Notes: generated from the letters alone by a model not told the origin. A DNA stretch of 19,649 bases from CAZDVQ01 sp964508975 (GCA_964508975.1 CAZDVQ010000075.1:1-19649), one strand, 5' to 3'. Positions 6,631-14,831 are shown, counted from the stretch's first letter. Program-made: numbers and translations.

Positions 6631-9024
6631 ATGAAAATGCCAGCTTTTCAACGCCTGAAACTACACTTGCGGCAATATCGCAAACGATACGGCTTGGCCT
6701 TGCTCCTGCTGGCTATAGGGTATTATTTTTGCCTGCCCCGCCAGTTGTTCAAGGATCCGCTCAGCACAGTGCTGTTAGACCGCAATGGCGAACTGCTAGG
6801 CGCTAAAATTGCCGATGATGGCCAGTGGCGCTTCCCCCTCAACGATTCGGTGCCCGAGAAGTTTAAGCGCTGCATCATTGCTTTTGAGGATAAACGTTTT
6901 TACTACCATATTGGCTTTGACCCCCTGGCTTTTGTGCGGGCCATGCGCCTCAACATCAAGCATAGGGCCGTGGTGAGCGGTGGTAGTACCTTGCACATGC
7001 AGGTTATTCGCCTGTCGCGGAAGGGAAAAGGCCGAACGATTCTAGAAAAAGCGATTGAAATTGTATTGGCTACACGCCTTAATTTACGCCATTCCAAACG
7101 CAAGGTGATGGCCCTGTACGCCTCTAACGCACCCTTTGGGGGCAACGTGGTTGGACTAGATGCTGCCGCTTGGAAATATTATGGCCGTGCGGCGCACAAG
7201 CTTTCTTGGGCCGAGATGGCCGCCTTGGCCGTGCTGCCCAACAGTCCGGCACTGGTACACCCCGGCCGCAACCGCGATGTGCTCAGGGCCAAACGCGATG
7301 CCCTGCTAGATAAACTCAAAGCCCGTGGCGATATAGATGCCGAAACCTGCGATTTGTCGAAACTTGAACCCTTACCCGGCAACCCCAAAGCCTTGCCTCA
7401 ACTTGCGCCGCATTTGCTAGAAAGGGCACAAGCCGAGGGACAAGGCAAATCAGGCCCCATTGAGAGCACCATCGATACCAAAATGCAGGCTCTGGTACTT
7501 GGCGTGGCCGAACGCCACCAGAATGCGCTGGCTGAAAACGGTATTTTCAACATGGCTATCTTGGTTTCAGACGTGAACACCCGCGAAGTGCTGGCCTACA
7601 TGGGTAACCTGAGCGGCATGGCCGAGGAACATGCCCCCGATGTGGATATTGTAATGGCACCACGCAGTACAGGCAGTATTTTGAAGCCATTTTTGTTTGC
7701 CAACATGATCAGCTCGGGCGAGCTGTTGCCCAACATGCTGCTGCCCGACTTACCGGTGCAATACGGTGGCTACGTACCTAAAAACTTTGACGAAACCAAC
7801 AGCGGTGCTGTGCCCGCATCGGAGGCACTGGCTAAATCCCTGAATATTCCACACGTTTTCTTGGTGGGTAAGCACGGTGTTTCTAAATTCCACGATGAAC
7901 TTCGGCGCATGGGTATGCGCACTTTGAGCAAAGAAGCTAAACACTACGGTATGACCATCGTGGTGGGCGGCGCTGAAAGCACCCTCTGGGACCTCAATGC
8001 GATGTACGCCAGCATGGCCCGGATTTTAAACCAATACCGGGGAAATAGCTCTAGGTACAGCACAAAACCTTACAAGCCACTGTTTTATTTAAAAAACTCG
8101 GAGCCAGTTGTACAAGACTCGCTGACCAAACAATCCATGCTAACCGCGGCATCTATCTGGCATACCTTTGAAGCCATGCAGGAGTTAACGCGGCCAGAGG
8201 ATCAAGGATTCTGGGAAAAATTTAGCTCTTCTCGCCGTATTGCTTGGAAAACCGGGACCAGCTTTGGTTTTAGGGACGCTTGGGCGGTAGGTTTGAATCC
8301 CAAGTACGTGGTATCCGTTTGGGTGGGTAATGCTGACGGAGAGGGTAGGCCAGGCTTGATGGGTATCACGGCTGCGGCCCCTATTTTGTTTGATGTGTTC
8401 CAGGTACTCAACTTCGAAAACACTTGGTTCGACCAGCCTTATGATGACATGAAACGCATGGCTATTTGTCGGCAGAGTGGCTTCCAGTCCTCGCATTTAT
8501 GCCCGCAAGTGGATACGCTCTGGATGGCTAAAACTGGCGAGAAAACACCGCTATGCCCGCACCATAAAGAGGTATTCCTAGATGCTAAGGGTGCATACAG
8601 GGTCAATGCCGAGTGTTACCCGGTACTGCAAATGGTGAAGAAAGCCGCTTTTATCTTGCCGGCTGGCCAAGAATACTACTACAAGAAAATTCACCCAACT
8701 TACGAGACCTTACCACCTTGGCTGCCTGCTTGCCAAGATTACCTGGCCTCGCAGCAACGCAACTCGATGGACTTGATTTACCCACGGGAAGGCGCTAAAA
8801 TATTTGTGCCCAGGGAGTTAGACGAAAGTCGTGGCCGTACAATATTTGAGGTAGCACACCGTAACCCAGAGGCTATGGTGTACTGGCATCTTAACGGTGA
8901 GTTCATAACCACGACCAAGCAAATACACCAGTTGGCGCTAGATCCGCCGCCTGGGCCCTATACCCTTACCGTTGTGGATGAGTCGGGTGAGACCATTGTG
9001 CGGAAGTTTGAAATCGTAAAATAG
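6631..9024 (+). CDS. pbpC: Penicillin-binding protein 1C (bifunctional glycosyltransferase/transpeptidase)
   Basis: This inner-membrane enzyme polymerises lipid II into glycan strands and cross-links the peptides in the periplasm. Numbering from the ATG at 6631 gives 797 residues, normal for PBP1C. A membrane anchor lies at about 20-35 (YGLALLLLAIGYYFCL). The GT51 glycosyltransferase domain has EDKRFYYHIGFDP with catalytic Glu at about 86, then GGSTLHMQ and a later block containing NAPFGGNVVGL. The transpeptidase domain has SxxK as S349-ILK (STGSILKPF), SLN at 403-405 and KTGTSFGFRDAWAVG at 540. The C-terminal part (about 710-797, from MDLIYPREGAKIFVPREL) matches the BiPBP_C domain that distinguishes PBP1C from PBP1A. 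All catalytic motifs are intact. A TTG-initiated extension from 6583 is possible but lies upstream of the promoter. No alpha-2-macroglobulin gene, a common pbpC neighbour, is beside it. Confidence 0.95.
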   Translation: MKMPAFQRLKLHLRQYRKRYGLALLLLAIGYYFCLPRQLFKDPLSTVLLDRNGELLGAKIADDGQWRFPLNDSVPEKFKRCIIAFEDKRFYYHIGFDPLAFVRAMRLNIKHRAVVSGGSTLHMQVIRLSRKGKGRTILEKAIEIVLATRLNLRHSKRKVMALYASNAPFGGNVVGLDAAAWKYYGRAAHKLSWAEMAALAVLPNSPALVHPGRNRDVLRAKRDALLDKLKARGDIDAETCDLSKLEPLPGNPKALPQLAPHLLERAQAEGQGKSGPIESTIDTKMQALVLGVAERHQNALAENGIFNMAILVSDVNTREVLAYMGNLSGMAEEHAPDVDIVMAPRSTGSILKPFLFANMISSGELLPNMLLPDLPVQYGGYVPKNFDETNSGAVPASEALAKSLNIPHVFLVGKHGVSKFHDELRRMGMRTLSKEAKHYGMTIVVGGAESTLWDLNAMYASMARILNQYRGNSSRYSTKPYKPLFYLKNSEPVVQDSLTKQSMLTAASIWHTFEAMQELTRPEDQGFWEKFSSSRRIAWKTGTSFGFRDAWAVGLNPKYVVSVWVGNADGEGRPGLMGITAAAPILFDVFQVLNFENTWFDQPYDDMKRMAICRQSGFQSSHLCPQVDTLWMAKTGEKTPLCPHHKEVFLDAKGAYRVNAECYPVLQMVKKAAFILPAGQEYYYKKIHPTYETLPPWLPACQDYLASQQRNSMDLIYPREGAKIFVPRELDESRGRTIFEVAHRNPEAMVYWHLNGEFITTTKQIHQLALDPPPGPYTLTVVDESGETIVRKFEIVK

Positions 9025-9065
9025 GAAAAGAACGAAGAGAGAGAAGAGAGGAGATAGGAGTATTT

Positions 9066-10034
9066 CTAATTCCAGATTTCAATTTCTACGCGACGGTTGT
9101 GGCCACTACCATTGGGGTAAAGCGGCTCGGCGCTACCAACACCAACGCAAGTTTTAATCCTTTCGGGGGTACAAACATTGCGTTTGATGATGTAATCCTT
9201 AACGGCTTGAGCGCGTTTCTCAGAAATAGTTTGGTTGCCCATAGGCGCCTGGTAAACGTCGGAGTGGCCTTTGATATTGATATAGCTATCGGGGTTGTTG
9301 TAAAGGTATTTGGCTACAAAACTCAAGTATTGGTCAGCTAGTTCCATGCTATGCCAAACCAGCTTGTTTTCCAAGAATTTAACCTTAACCACGCAACGCA
9401 ACATAGGTTCTTGTGGGGTAGATGCCGTGCTGGCCGCTGTGGTAGTAGCGTTGTTGGCAGGGTAGGGTAGTAGGGTAAAATCAGTAGGCTCGTTCACTTG
9501 GTTGCGCTGTTCAAACTGTTTGATCCGGTTAACCATATCGTCGCGTAAACCAAGCGTATTGGGCGTATTGGGTTCAATTTTCAGGTTTAGAATCCTGAAA
9601 TCGCTACCACCATCGCTGAGGTTAACGGTTCCTCCAGATGGAACTTTATCAAAAACGAGCTGGAAGGTATATTGTGTGCCTTTGGTTTTGGCCACATCAT
9701 AAGTGCCAGACAAAAGCACAGGGTTGGTTACTTGGCCATTTACAGCAATGCGGCGCATTTCCTTCAATTCCATTTTTGATCCACCCGAGGTGCTTAGGCT
9801 CCAAGCATTGGCTTGGCCGGGACCATAGAAAACGGCACGGTTACCGTCGGTCAGGTCGGCCATAAAACGAACAAAAACAATGGTTTGGCGGTCGGTATGT
9901 TCAACACGGTCGACAGTAAGGTTGTTTTTGCTTGCGCTAAAACTGGGGGTATAATCGGTATAGCCTTGCGCTTGAACTTGGAGAATGCTTCCGATAACGA
10001 ATGCAATGCAGGATAATTGTCGAGTAAATGACAT
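9066..10034 (-). CDS. OmpA-family outer-membrane/peptidoglycan-binding protein
   Basis: The 322-residue protein starts with a signal peptide (MSFTRQLSCIAFVIGSILQVQAQ, cleavage about residue 23). Residues 24-160 form a beta-rich domain of unknown family with many V/T/F strands (TIVFVRFMADL, TQYTFQLVFDK). Residues 195-210 are a Thr/Ala/Ser-rich linker. The OmpA-like C-terminal domain covers 213-322 and shows INIKGHSDVY, then ISEKRAQAVKDYI, then NRRVEIEIWN, the conserved blocks that bind peptidoglycan. Known members tether the outer membrane to the wall. The N-terminal half may bind a surface ligand or partner, but nothing in the sequence says which. It converges on pbpC with only 41 bp between them and no hairpin terminator. 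A TTTG sits just before the ATG, but no convincing promoter spacing was found. Confidence 0.88.
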   Translation of the reverse strand: MSFTRQLSCIAFVIGSILQVQAQGYTDYTPSFSASKNNLTVDRVEHTDRQTIVFVRFMADLTDGNRAVFYGPGQANAWSLSTSGGSKMELKEMRRIAVNGQVTNPVLLSGTYDVAKTKGTQYTFQLVFDKVPSGGTVNLSDGGSDFRILNLKIEPNTPNTLGLRDDMVNRIKQFEQRNQVNEPTDFTLLPYPANNATTTAASTASTPQEPMLRCVVKVKFLENKLVWHSMELADQYLSFVAKYLYNNPDSYINIKGHSDVYQAPMGNQTISEKRAQAVKDYIIKRNVCTPERIKTCVGVGSAEPLYPNGSGHNRRVEIEIWN

Positions 10035-10063
10035 ACAAAGCGTAGTTTTCTAAATGATTTTAA

Positions 10064-10232
10064 TTTTTTGGGCGTTCCCCACCGTGTTGCACACGTTGGG
10101 TCGCGCCGTTCCGGGTGCGCTGATCGCTTAGTGCGCATACGCGCACCGCCCGCAAGCGGGCGCCCTCCACGCCGCTAACGCGGATAGCCGAGCACTTTAG
10201 CACAGTATTAACGGCTAGAATGATGCCATTAA
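10064..10232 (+). repeat. Dispersed GC-rich hairpin element, copy 2
   Basis: It starts TTTTTTGGGCGTTCC, contains GCGCTGATCGCTTAG (compare GCTCGCTAATCGCTCGG at 19441-19457), and ends near CCGCTAACGCGG. Hairpin B is GTGCGC-ATAC-GCGCAC (10131-10146). Hairpin A is CGCCCGC-AA-GCGGGCG (10147-10162). The tail TGATGCCATTAA (10221-10232) is shared exactly with the copy at 19400-19520. This is the most diverged copy. It starts about 30 bp upstream of the ATG of the OmpA-family gene. The remainder of the 10035-10362 gap holds only the terminator. Confidence 0.7.
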
Positions 10233-10307
10233 TATGTTGAGGGCGCAAAAATATGGATTTTCATGGAGTCCTTATTCTATTTACGTAACTTGGGTAGGCC
10301 ATGAACC

Positions 10308-10340
10308 AAAAAAACGGGCAAGCCATTGGCTTGCCCGTTT
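10308..10340 (-). terminator. Intrinsic terminator of the SprB-repeat protein gene
   Basis: A perfect 13-bp stem AAACGGGCAAGCC / GGCTTGCCCGTTT (10312-10340) has a 3-nt loop. On the minus strand it is followed by a run of seven T residues (10314 down to 10308). It lies 22 bp past the stop of the gene ending at 10363, the right place and strand for Rho-independent termination. Confidence 0.9.
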
Positions 10341-10362
10341 GCATATCATATAAGAAGGTAAC

Positions 10363-12963
10363 CTAGTTTTTCAAGAAGGTTCTGTTCGCGAAACCAGCCT
10401 CGCTGATGATGCGCAACTGGTAATTACCACTTGGTAATAGCGCCGAGTTAACTTGGATAAGACCTGTGTTCAGATAATTTTCATCCAAGTATAGTTTACC
10501 ATCAACGCCTAATACTTGAATTTGAACCTTGTCGCCCAAGGCTGGGTCAAGTTCCAAGTTCATGTATTGAGCCACTGGGTTAGGGTACAATTTGATGTAC
10601 TGTGCAGGCAATAAACTGGTAGAACCAAGCACCTCAACAGTATAACTATCGCTCATGGTACAGCCGTTGGCGTCAGTAACGGTTACATCATAAACGCCGG
10701 CAACGAGGTCAGTCTGGTTTGCAGAAGTAGAACCGTTGGTCCATTGGTAATTATACGGAGCAACACCACCGGTTACATTCAAGCTAATACTACCCAAGTT
10801 ACCGCCTGATCCATCAATAACGGTTGCGTTAAGGGTGATTTCACTGGCTTGGGTCAACTCCGCTTGGAAGGTAGCTGTACAAGCACTGGCATCGGTCACG
10901 GTACAAGTGTAGTTTCCAGCAGCTAGGTTGCTAAACACGTTTACTGTGGTAGCGCCCGCACCAAAATCGTAGGTGTATGGTGCAGTACCACCGCTAACGA
11001 CCAAGGTCCAAGAACCATCGCTCAGGCCAAAACAGCTTGGCCCGCTAATGGTTTGGATACCTTGAATAGGCGCTGGTGATAAAACATCAACGCTAGCAAA
11101 GCTATTACAGCCTTGGGCATCTTGTACGGTTACGGTGTAGTTACCAGCGGCCAAGCCCGTGATGGCTGCGCCTGTTGCACCGTTGCTCCAAGTGTAGGTG
11201 TATGGACTAGTACCACCACTTACCGTTACCAATGCAGCACCATCGGTACTGCCTACACAGGTAGTACTTTGTTGGCCTGGTAGCAAGCTCAAGGTGCTGG
11301 TATTGCCCACGGTTTCGCTACCGCTTTGGGTACAACCGTTGGCATCAGTTACCGTTACGCTGTAAATGCCACCGCTCAGGTTATTAATAGCAGCACTGGT
11401 CGCGCCATTACTCCACAAGTACGTGTAAGTACCAGCTGGGCTTACGTTAGCCGTTACAGAACCATTGGTACCGCCGCAGCTGGTGCTCTGGGCCACTAAA
11501 CCTACACTAAATGCATTAAATTGGTTTACCGTAGCACTTTGTGTAGCAGTACAACCATTGGCCGTTGTGGCCGTCAAGCTGTATGTACCCGCTCCAATAC
11601 TAATGCTAGAGGTTGTAGCACCGTTACTCCAGCTATAGCTGTTAAAGCCCGCAGCTGCTGTTAAGCTTGTGGTACTACCTGGACATACGTCTGTACTACC
11701 ATTTATGGTTAATCCTGGTACACTGAAGGTACCAATTGTGCTGCAAGCAGTAGTGGTACAACCATTGTTGTTGGTCACCGTAACACAGTATTGGCCAGCG
11801 CCAACTGTAATACTTTGCGTCGTGGCACCAGTACTCCAAACGTAGTTGCTGGCATTGCTCACGGCATTGATGCCGATAGTTCCACCTGGGCATACCTGCG
11901 TGGCGTTGCCTGTTGTTGTCAATAATAGGGTAGGGTTACCCGAAACGTTTACCGTGATGCTGTTAGATGCTGTAGCACCTGTACTGCTGGTTGCAGTAAC
12001 GGTGTAAGACGTCGTGCTAGCTGGGCTAACGCTAAAGTTGGCACCTGTTGCGCCATTACTCCAGGCATATGAGTAAGGACCAGTACTACCTGTAGCACTG
12101 GCCACGGTGGTAAAGGTGCTACCTGAACAAATAATACCAATGGCGGGGTTCAAACTAACAGACAACTGTACGGTAACGGTTCCTGAATAGGTACCTGTAC
12201 AACCGTTGAAGTCAGTAACGGTTACGTTGTAGGTACCAGCTGCCAGGTTATTGATGTTGGCGGTGGTTGCACCATTACTCCAACTGTACGTAAAAGGCGC
12301 AGTACCGTTACCTAATGTAGTGCTAATGGCACCGGTGTTGCTACTGGCACTGGTAGGTGTTACAGTACCATTTACACTTAGGGTTGTACAAGTAATGGCT
12401 TCGCTCAAGGTCAAATTACTTATCCCGGTATTATCGCCTGAGGTTCCACCTGTGCCGTTCACACAGTTACCGGCGGCGTATAGCCTGACTTGACCGGTAC
12501 CTGCCGCGGGGGCTGTCCAACGGAAGGTAAAGCTGTTGGTTGTGCTGGCCGATTGTTGTTCAACATAGGTACGTGCACCCGAAACACTTTGGCGCACATT
12601 GCTACCCAAGTTTGAGAAACTACCCACAAAACCGTTATTGCTGGTACGCAAGCTGGTCAACTGGAAACCATAGCGTACAGGTGTACCAGCACTAGAAGTC
12701 ACTGTAACGGTAACTTGGTAGGTAGTACCTGGCGTATAGCTTGTAACAGCAGCTCCACCGCCTACAGGTGTAACCTGAATAGCAGGGGTCACGGTACCGT
12801 ATACACCGCCACTATGGCAGTTGCCACAAGTACCGTCGCCTGGGGCGCCTGTACGGCCACCGTTGCCAGCATTGGCAGGGCCGGAGGAGTTACTGTTGAG
12901 TACCAATAGCACGCTACAAGTACATAGTAGCACAAAACTACTGAGGAGTAATCGTTTAATCAT
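10363..12963 (-). CDS. T9SS-exported SprB-repeat surface protein with N-terminal choice-of-anchor V-like CxxCH domain
   Basis: The 866-residue protein has a signal peptide at 1-24 (MIKRLLLSSFVLLCTCSVLL). At 37-52 it reads RTGAPGDGTCGNCHSG, the start of the Reeler/choice-of-anchor V-like domain (to about 190) found in Bacteroidota surface proteins; C46-x-x-C49-H50 also fits a c-type haem motif. Residues 195-780 hold about eight SprB-type repeats with cores such as GTAPFTYSWSNGATTANINN and ending VTVTDANGC. The C-terminal 80 residues (YIKLYPNPVAQYMNLEL through SGNYQLRI to FLKN) are a type A sorting domain, so export through T9SS and cell-surface attachment or release are expected. A repeat-rich adhesin or matrix role is inferred. 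A distinct terminator follows. The upstream -7 candidate is imperfect. Confidence 0.92.
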   Translation of the reverse strand: MIKRLLLSSFVLLCTCSVLLVLNSNSSGPANAGNGGRTGAPGDGTCGNCHSGGVYGTVTPAIQVTPVGGGAAVTSYTPGTTYQVTVTVTSSAGTPVRYGFQLTSLRTSNNGFVGSFSNLGSNVRQSVSGARTYVEQQSASTTNSFTFRWTAPAAGTGQVRLYAAGNCVNGTGGTSGDNTGISNLTLSEAITCTTLSVNGTVTPTSASSNTGAISTTLGNGTAPFTYSWSNGATTANINNLAAGTYNVTVTDFNGCTGTYSGTVTVQLSVSLNPAIGIICSGSTFTTVASATGSTGPYSYAWSNGATGANFSVSPASTTSYTVTATSSTGATASNSITVNVSGNPTLLLTTTGNATQVCPGGTIGINAVSNASNYVWSTGATTQSITVGAGQYCVTVTNNNGCTTTACSTIGTFSVPGLTINGSTDVCPGSTTSLTAAAGFNSYSWSNGATTSSISIGAGTYSLTATTANGCTATQSATVNQFNAFSVGLVAQSTSCGGTNGSVTANVSPAGTYTYLWSNGATSAAINNLSGGIYSVTVTDANGCTQSGSETVGNTSTLSLLPGQQSTTCVGSTDGAALVTVSGGTSPYTYTWSNGATGAAITGLAAGNYTVTVQDAQGCNSFASVDVLSPAPIQGIQTISGPSCFGLSDGSWTLVVSGGTAPYTYDFGAGATTVNVFSNLAAGNYTCTVTDASACTATFQAELTQASEITLNATVIDGSGGNLGSISLNVTGGVAPYNYQWTNGSTSANQTDLVAGVYDVTVTDANGCTMSDSYTVEVLGSTSLLPAQYIKLYPNPVAQYMNLELDPALGDKVQIQVLGVDGKLYLDENYLNTGLIQVNSALLPSGNYQLRIISEAGFANRTFLKN

Positions 12964-13000
12964 TTGCTTAACTTTTTGATGAATAATAGGTTATGTGGTG

Positions 13001-13008
13001 TAAAGATA
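13001..13008 (-). promoter_or_regulatory. Possible -7 element of the SprB-repeat protein gene
   Basis: On the minus strand the site reads TATCTTTA, one mismatch from TAnnTTTG, 37 bases upstream of the ATG at 12963. No TTTG is found 19-21 bp further upstream, so support is weak. Confidence 0.3.
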
Positions 13009-13121
13009 GGAGGATTTGCTTTTTTTTAGCTGAAGATTTGGGAAGGGGTTAAAATTATCTATTGCCCATTTAGTTATCTTCAGCACCTTCATTCATGAAA
13101 TAAGCATGTTTTAATATGTTA

Positions 13122-13266
13122 TTTGAGCGTTGCGGCCTGCGGCCGCCGGCGTGCTACGCGCTCCCTAATCGGTCGGCCCTTGTTCGCGCAGTCGCTACGC
13201 TCCTTTGCGGTGCACTTCGTGGTTCGGGCTGGCCGCAATGCGGCCACGCTTCGCATGCCTAACGCA
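13122..13266 (+). repeat. Dispersed GC-rich hairpin element, copy 3 (expanded hairpin B)
   Basis: It starts TTTGAGCGTTGCGGCC, contains CGGCGTGCTACGCGCTCCCT, and ends CGCTTCGCATGCCTAACGC. Hairpin A is TGGCCGC-AAT-GCGGCCA (13230-13246). In hairpin B the stem halves GCCC (13176-13179) and GGGC (13226-13229) are still present but separated by 46 nt instead of 3. An additional hairpin near the start is GCGGCC-TGC-GGCCGC. It lies upstream of the SprB-repeat gene and downstream of the serpin-like gene. Confidence 0.8.
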
Positions 13267-13345
13267 GTAACGGCGGCGTTTTTAATGGTTAATGATAAAT
13301 GGTTATTTATTAATGATTTATATTGAGAATTGCCACGCCTAAACA

Positions 13346-13410
13346 GCTCCGTTAGGAGCGGTATGTTAATAGAATCAAGGATGCTCTAGGTTGATGAGCT
13401 CCCTAGGAGC
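13346..13410. repeat. Two short hairpin repeats (GCTCC...GGAGC), 52 bp apart
   Basis: GCTCC-GTTA-GGAGC (13346-13359) and GCTCC-CTA-GGAGC (13398-13410) are each followed by G and a similar stretch (GTATGTTAATAGAAT versus ACACCGTTGAAT). They look like two copies of a small interspersed palindromic repeat. They lie about 60-120 bp past the stop of the serpin-like gene. The remainder of the 12964-13468 gap is AT-rich with no coding frame that I can support. Confidence 0.6.
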
Positions 13411-13468
13411 GACACCGTTGAATTTGCCGCCTGATAACCCTGATTAAACGCTACCTAAAAAAACTGTA

Positions 13469-14524
13469 TCAATCAGCCTTGCTTGCATCTGGGTCACTCC
13501 GTTCCAACAACTCGGCATTAGTTACTTTTAGTACAAAATATGGGTTAGGATTGTCCACTCGCTTAATGATAATCAGAAACGCTTGGTCAAAAATCATTTT
13601 CTTTGGGTGGATTATAATTGGTTCTGTTCCTGCAGAGTCTACTGCTGTTGTATCCTCGCTTACCACCACGGCACCTTTTTCATTCAATATGAATCCAATC
13701 CTTTGGTACGCTACCTCAAAACTATGCTGCTTTTTGTCGACCGTTGAAAACCGCTGCCCCTCTAATTCTCGATAGTTAGTTTCAATATTAAATTTTACAC
13801 TCGGTATAGCAAAGTAATCTTCCGGCAAAATTTGATACATCCAGAGGAGTGTGTTGTCCGTCTGTTCTTTTTTCCCTTGATCGATAAGCGCATTGGTGCG
13901 GTTGATGCCATCCTTCAGAGTATTATAATCGCCAAGGCCTTTGGCTAGTATTATCTCATGCTGTTTGTCTTTAGGAACTAGTTTTAAAACGAAGTTATCA
14001 TCATTTTTGTAATAGAGGATTTTCGTAAGTTTCACGGCATCTTGGTTAAAGTAATGCATGCCAAATGCCTTGACCTTTGTTTCACCAAACTGAATGGCTT
14101 GCTCTAATGCTTGTAGTTCTGTCTCAAATGGTAGCGTTTTGTTGAAAAATGATTTTACAACAATAGCACCGTCAACCATTTCAGTGTTAACGGTATATTC
14201 ATCGCTGGTTAATGAACCTTGATGTGATGCTGAATTGTTGATTTGTTTAAAGGCGTCGGAATTTTGACTACTGAAAATGATTTGTGATTTTAACTCCACC
14301 TTGACTTTGTCCCACGCAAATAAGAATGCAGGTGCATAGACAACGTTTTCATTTGCAGGGATTTGACTTTCTAGGGTTAGGACAAAATCTGTTCGAGTTA
14401 GACTGTCTAGGCTCGTCACTTCGGGTAGGTCAGTCCAAACAGATTCACTTTTTTTGTTGCTGGGTTTGCAAGCAGCTAGAGAGAGTAAAGCTAGCCACAA
14501 GAGTATTTTAGGTATGATGGCCAT
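13469..14524 (-). CDS. Serpin-like lipoprotein (distant)
   Basis: The 351-residue protein has a lipoprotein signal (MAIIPKILLWLALLSLAAC, lipid on C19), so it is anchored in a membrane facing the periplasm or surface. Four blocks match the order of serpin landmarks. NENVVYAPAFLFAW (58-71) resembles the N-terminal 'NVffSPlSi' block. IPSVKFNIETNYREL (240-254) resembles 'iPkFkie..yeL'. FEVAYQRIGFILNEKGA (269-285) resembles the 'hkafievnEeGteA' strand before the reactive loop. MIFDQAFLIIIKR (310-322) with YFVLKVTN (329-336) resembles the 'FfadrPFlflI...iLFmGkv' end. Serpins of this length trap proteases. Here the hinge after NEKG is VVVSEDTTA instead of small alanines, so inhibitory activity is doubtful. 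The assignment rests on motif order read by eye. A TACCTTTG promoter element lies upstream. It appears monocistronic. Confidence 0.6.
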   Translation of the reverse strand: MAIIPKILLWLALLSLAACKPSNKKSESVWTDLPEVTSLDSLTRTDFVLTLESQIPANENVVYAPAFLFAWDKVKVELKSQIIFSSQNSDAFKQINNSASHQGSLTSDEYTVNTEMVDGAIVVKSFFNKTLPFETELQALEQAIQFGETKVKAFGMHYFNQDAVKLTKILYYKNDDNFVLKLVPKDKQHEIILAKGLGDYNTLKDGINRTNALIDQGKKEQTDNTLLWMYQILPEDYFAIPSVKFNIETNYRELEGQRFSTVDKKQHSFEVAYQRIGFILNEKGAVVVSEDTTAVDSAGTEPIIIHPKKMIFDQAFLIIIKRVDNPNPYFVLKVTNAELLERSDPDASKAD

Positions 14525-14562
14525 GATAAAAACACTTTAAAGTCATAACGTTGAATACCCTT

Positions 14563-14570
14563 CAAAGGTA
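14563..14570 (-). promoter_or_regulatory. Probable -7 promoter element of the serpin-like gene
   Basis: On the minus strand the site reads TACCTTTG, an exact TAnnTTTG match, 38 bases upstream of the ATG at 14524. No good TTTG -33 element was found at 19-21 bp. Confidence 0.45.
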
Positions 14571-14710
14571 CATTTCATTTACGAACTTTTATAATCTCCC
14601 TTGTCCTTGTTGGCATCCCTGTTAACTAAGGTAAGAAAAAATCCAAAACAAATATCACAACCCCAAAAAATCCACTCTGCACTCTGCTCTCTGCTCTCAT
14701 AACTAAAAAT

Positions 14711-14820
14711 TGGCCTAGCGATGCGTAGCGGTGGCGGCGCATGCCGCCAGACCCGCAGGGGCCGAGCGTCAGCGAGCCGCGTAGCGTAGCGCCCCGAGCA
14801 TCGCGAGGGGAGGCCCCAAA
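14711..14820 (-). repeat. Dispersed GC-rich hairpin element, copy 4 (inverted)
   Basis: Read on the minus strand, it starts TTTGGGGCCTCCCC, contains GGCTCGCTGACGCTCGG, and ends CCGCTACGCATCGCTAGGCC. Hairpin B is CCC-GCA-GGG (14752-14760). Hairpin A is TGGCGGC-GCAT-GCCGCCA (14732-14749). On the minus strand the element begins about 12 bp after the stop codon of the propeller lipoprotein gene, the same position as the copy at 19400 relative to the DUF4249 gene. The rest of the 14525-14831 gap is AT-rich with a CT-rich run near 14680-14700. Confidence 0.8.
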
Positions 14821-14831
14821 TAATGATTTAT

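Noticed and set aside
9025..9065. Possible bidirectional terminator between the convergent pbpC and OmpA-family genes
   Set aside because: The 41 bp are a purine-rich GA tract with no inverted repeat.
10060..10248. Minus-strand open frames across the 10035-10250 gap
   Set aside because: They translate copy 2 of the GC-rich element and show arginine/alanine-rich composition without any domain.
13123..13326. Plus-strand open frame of 67 codons
   Set aside because: It starts within and mostly translates copy 3 of the GC-rich intergenic element.
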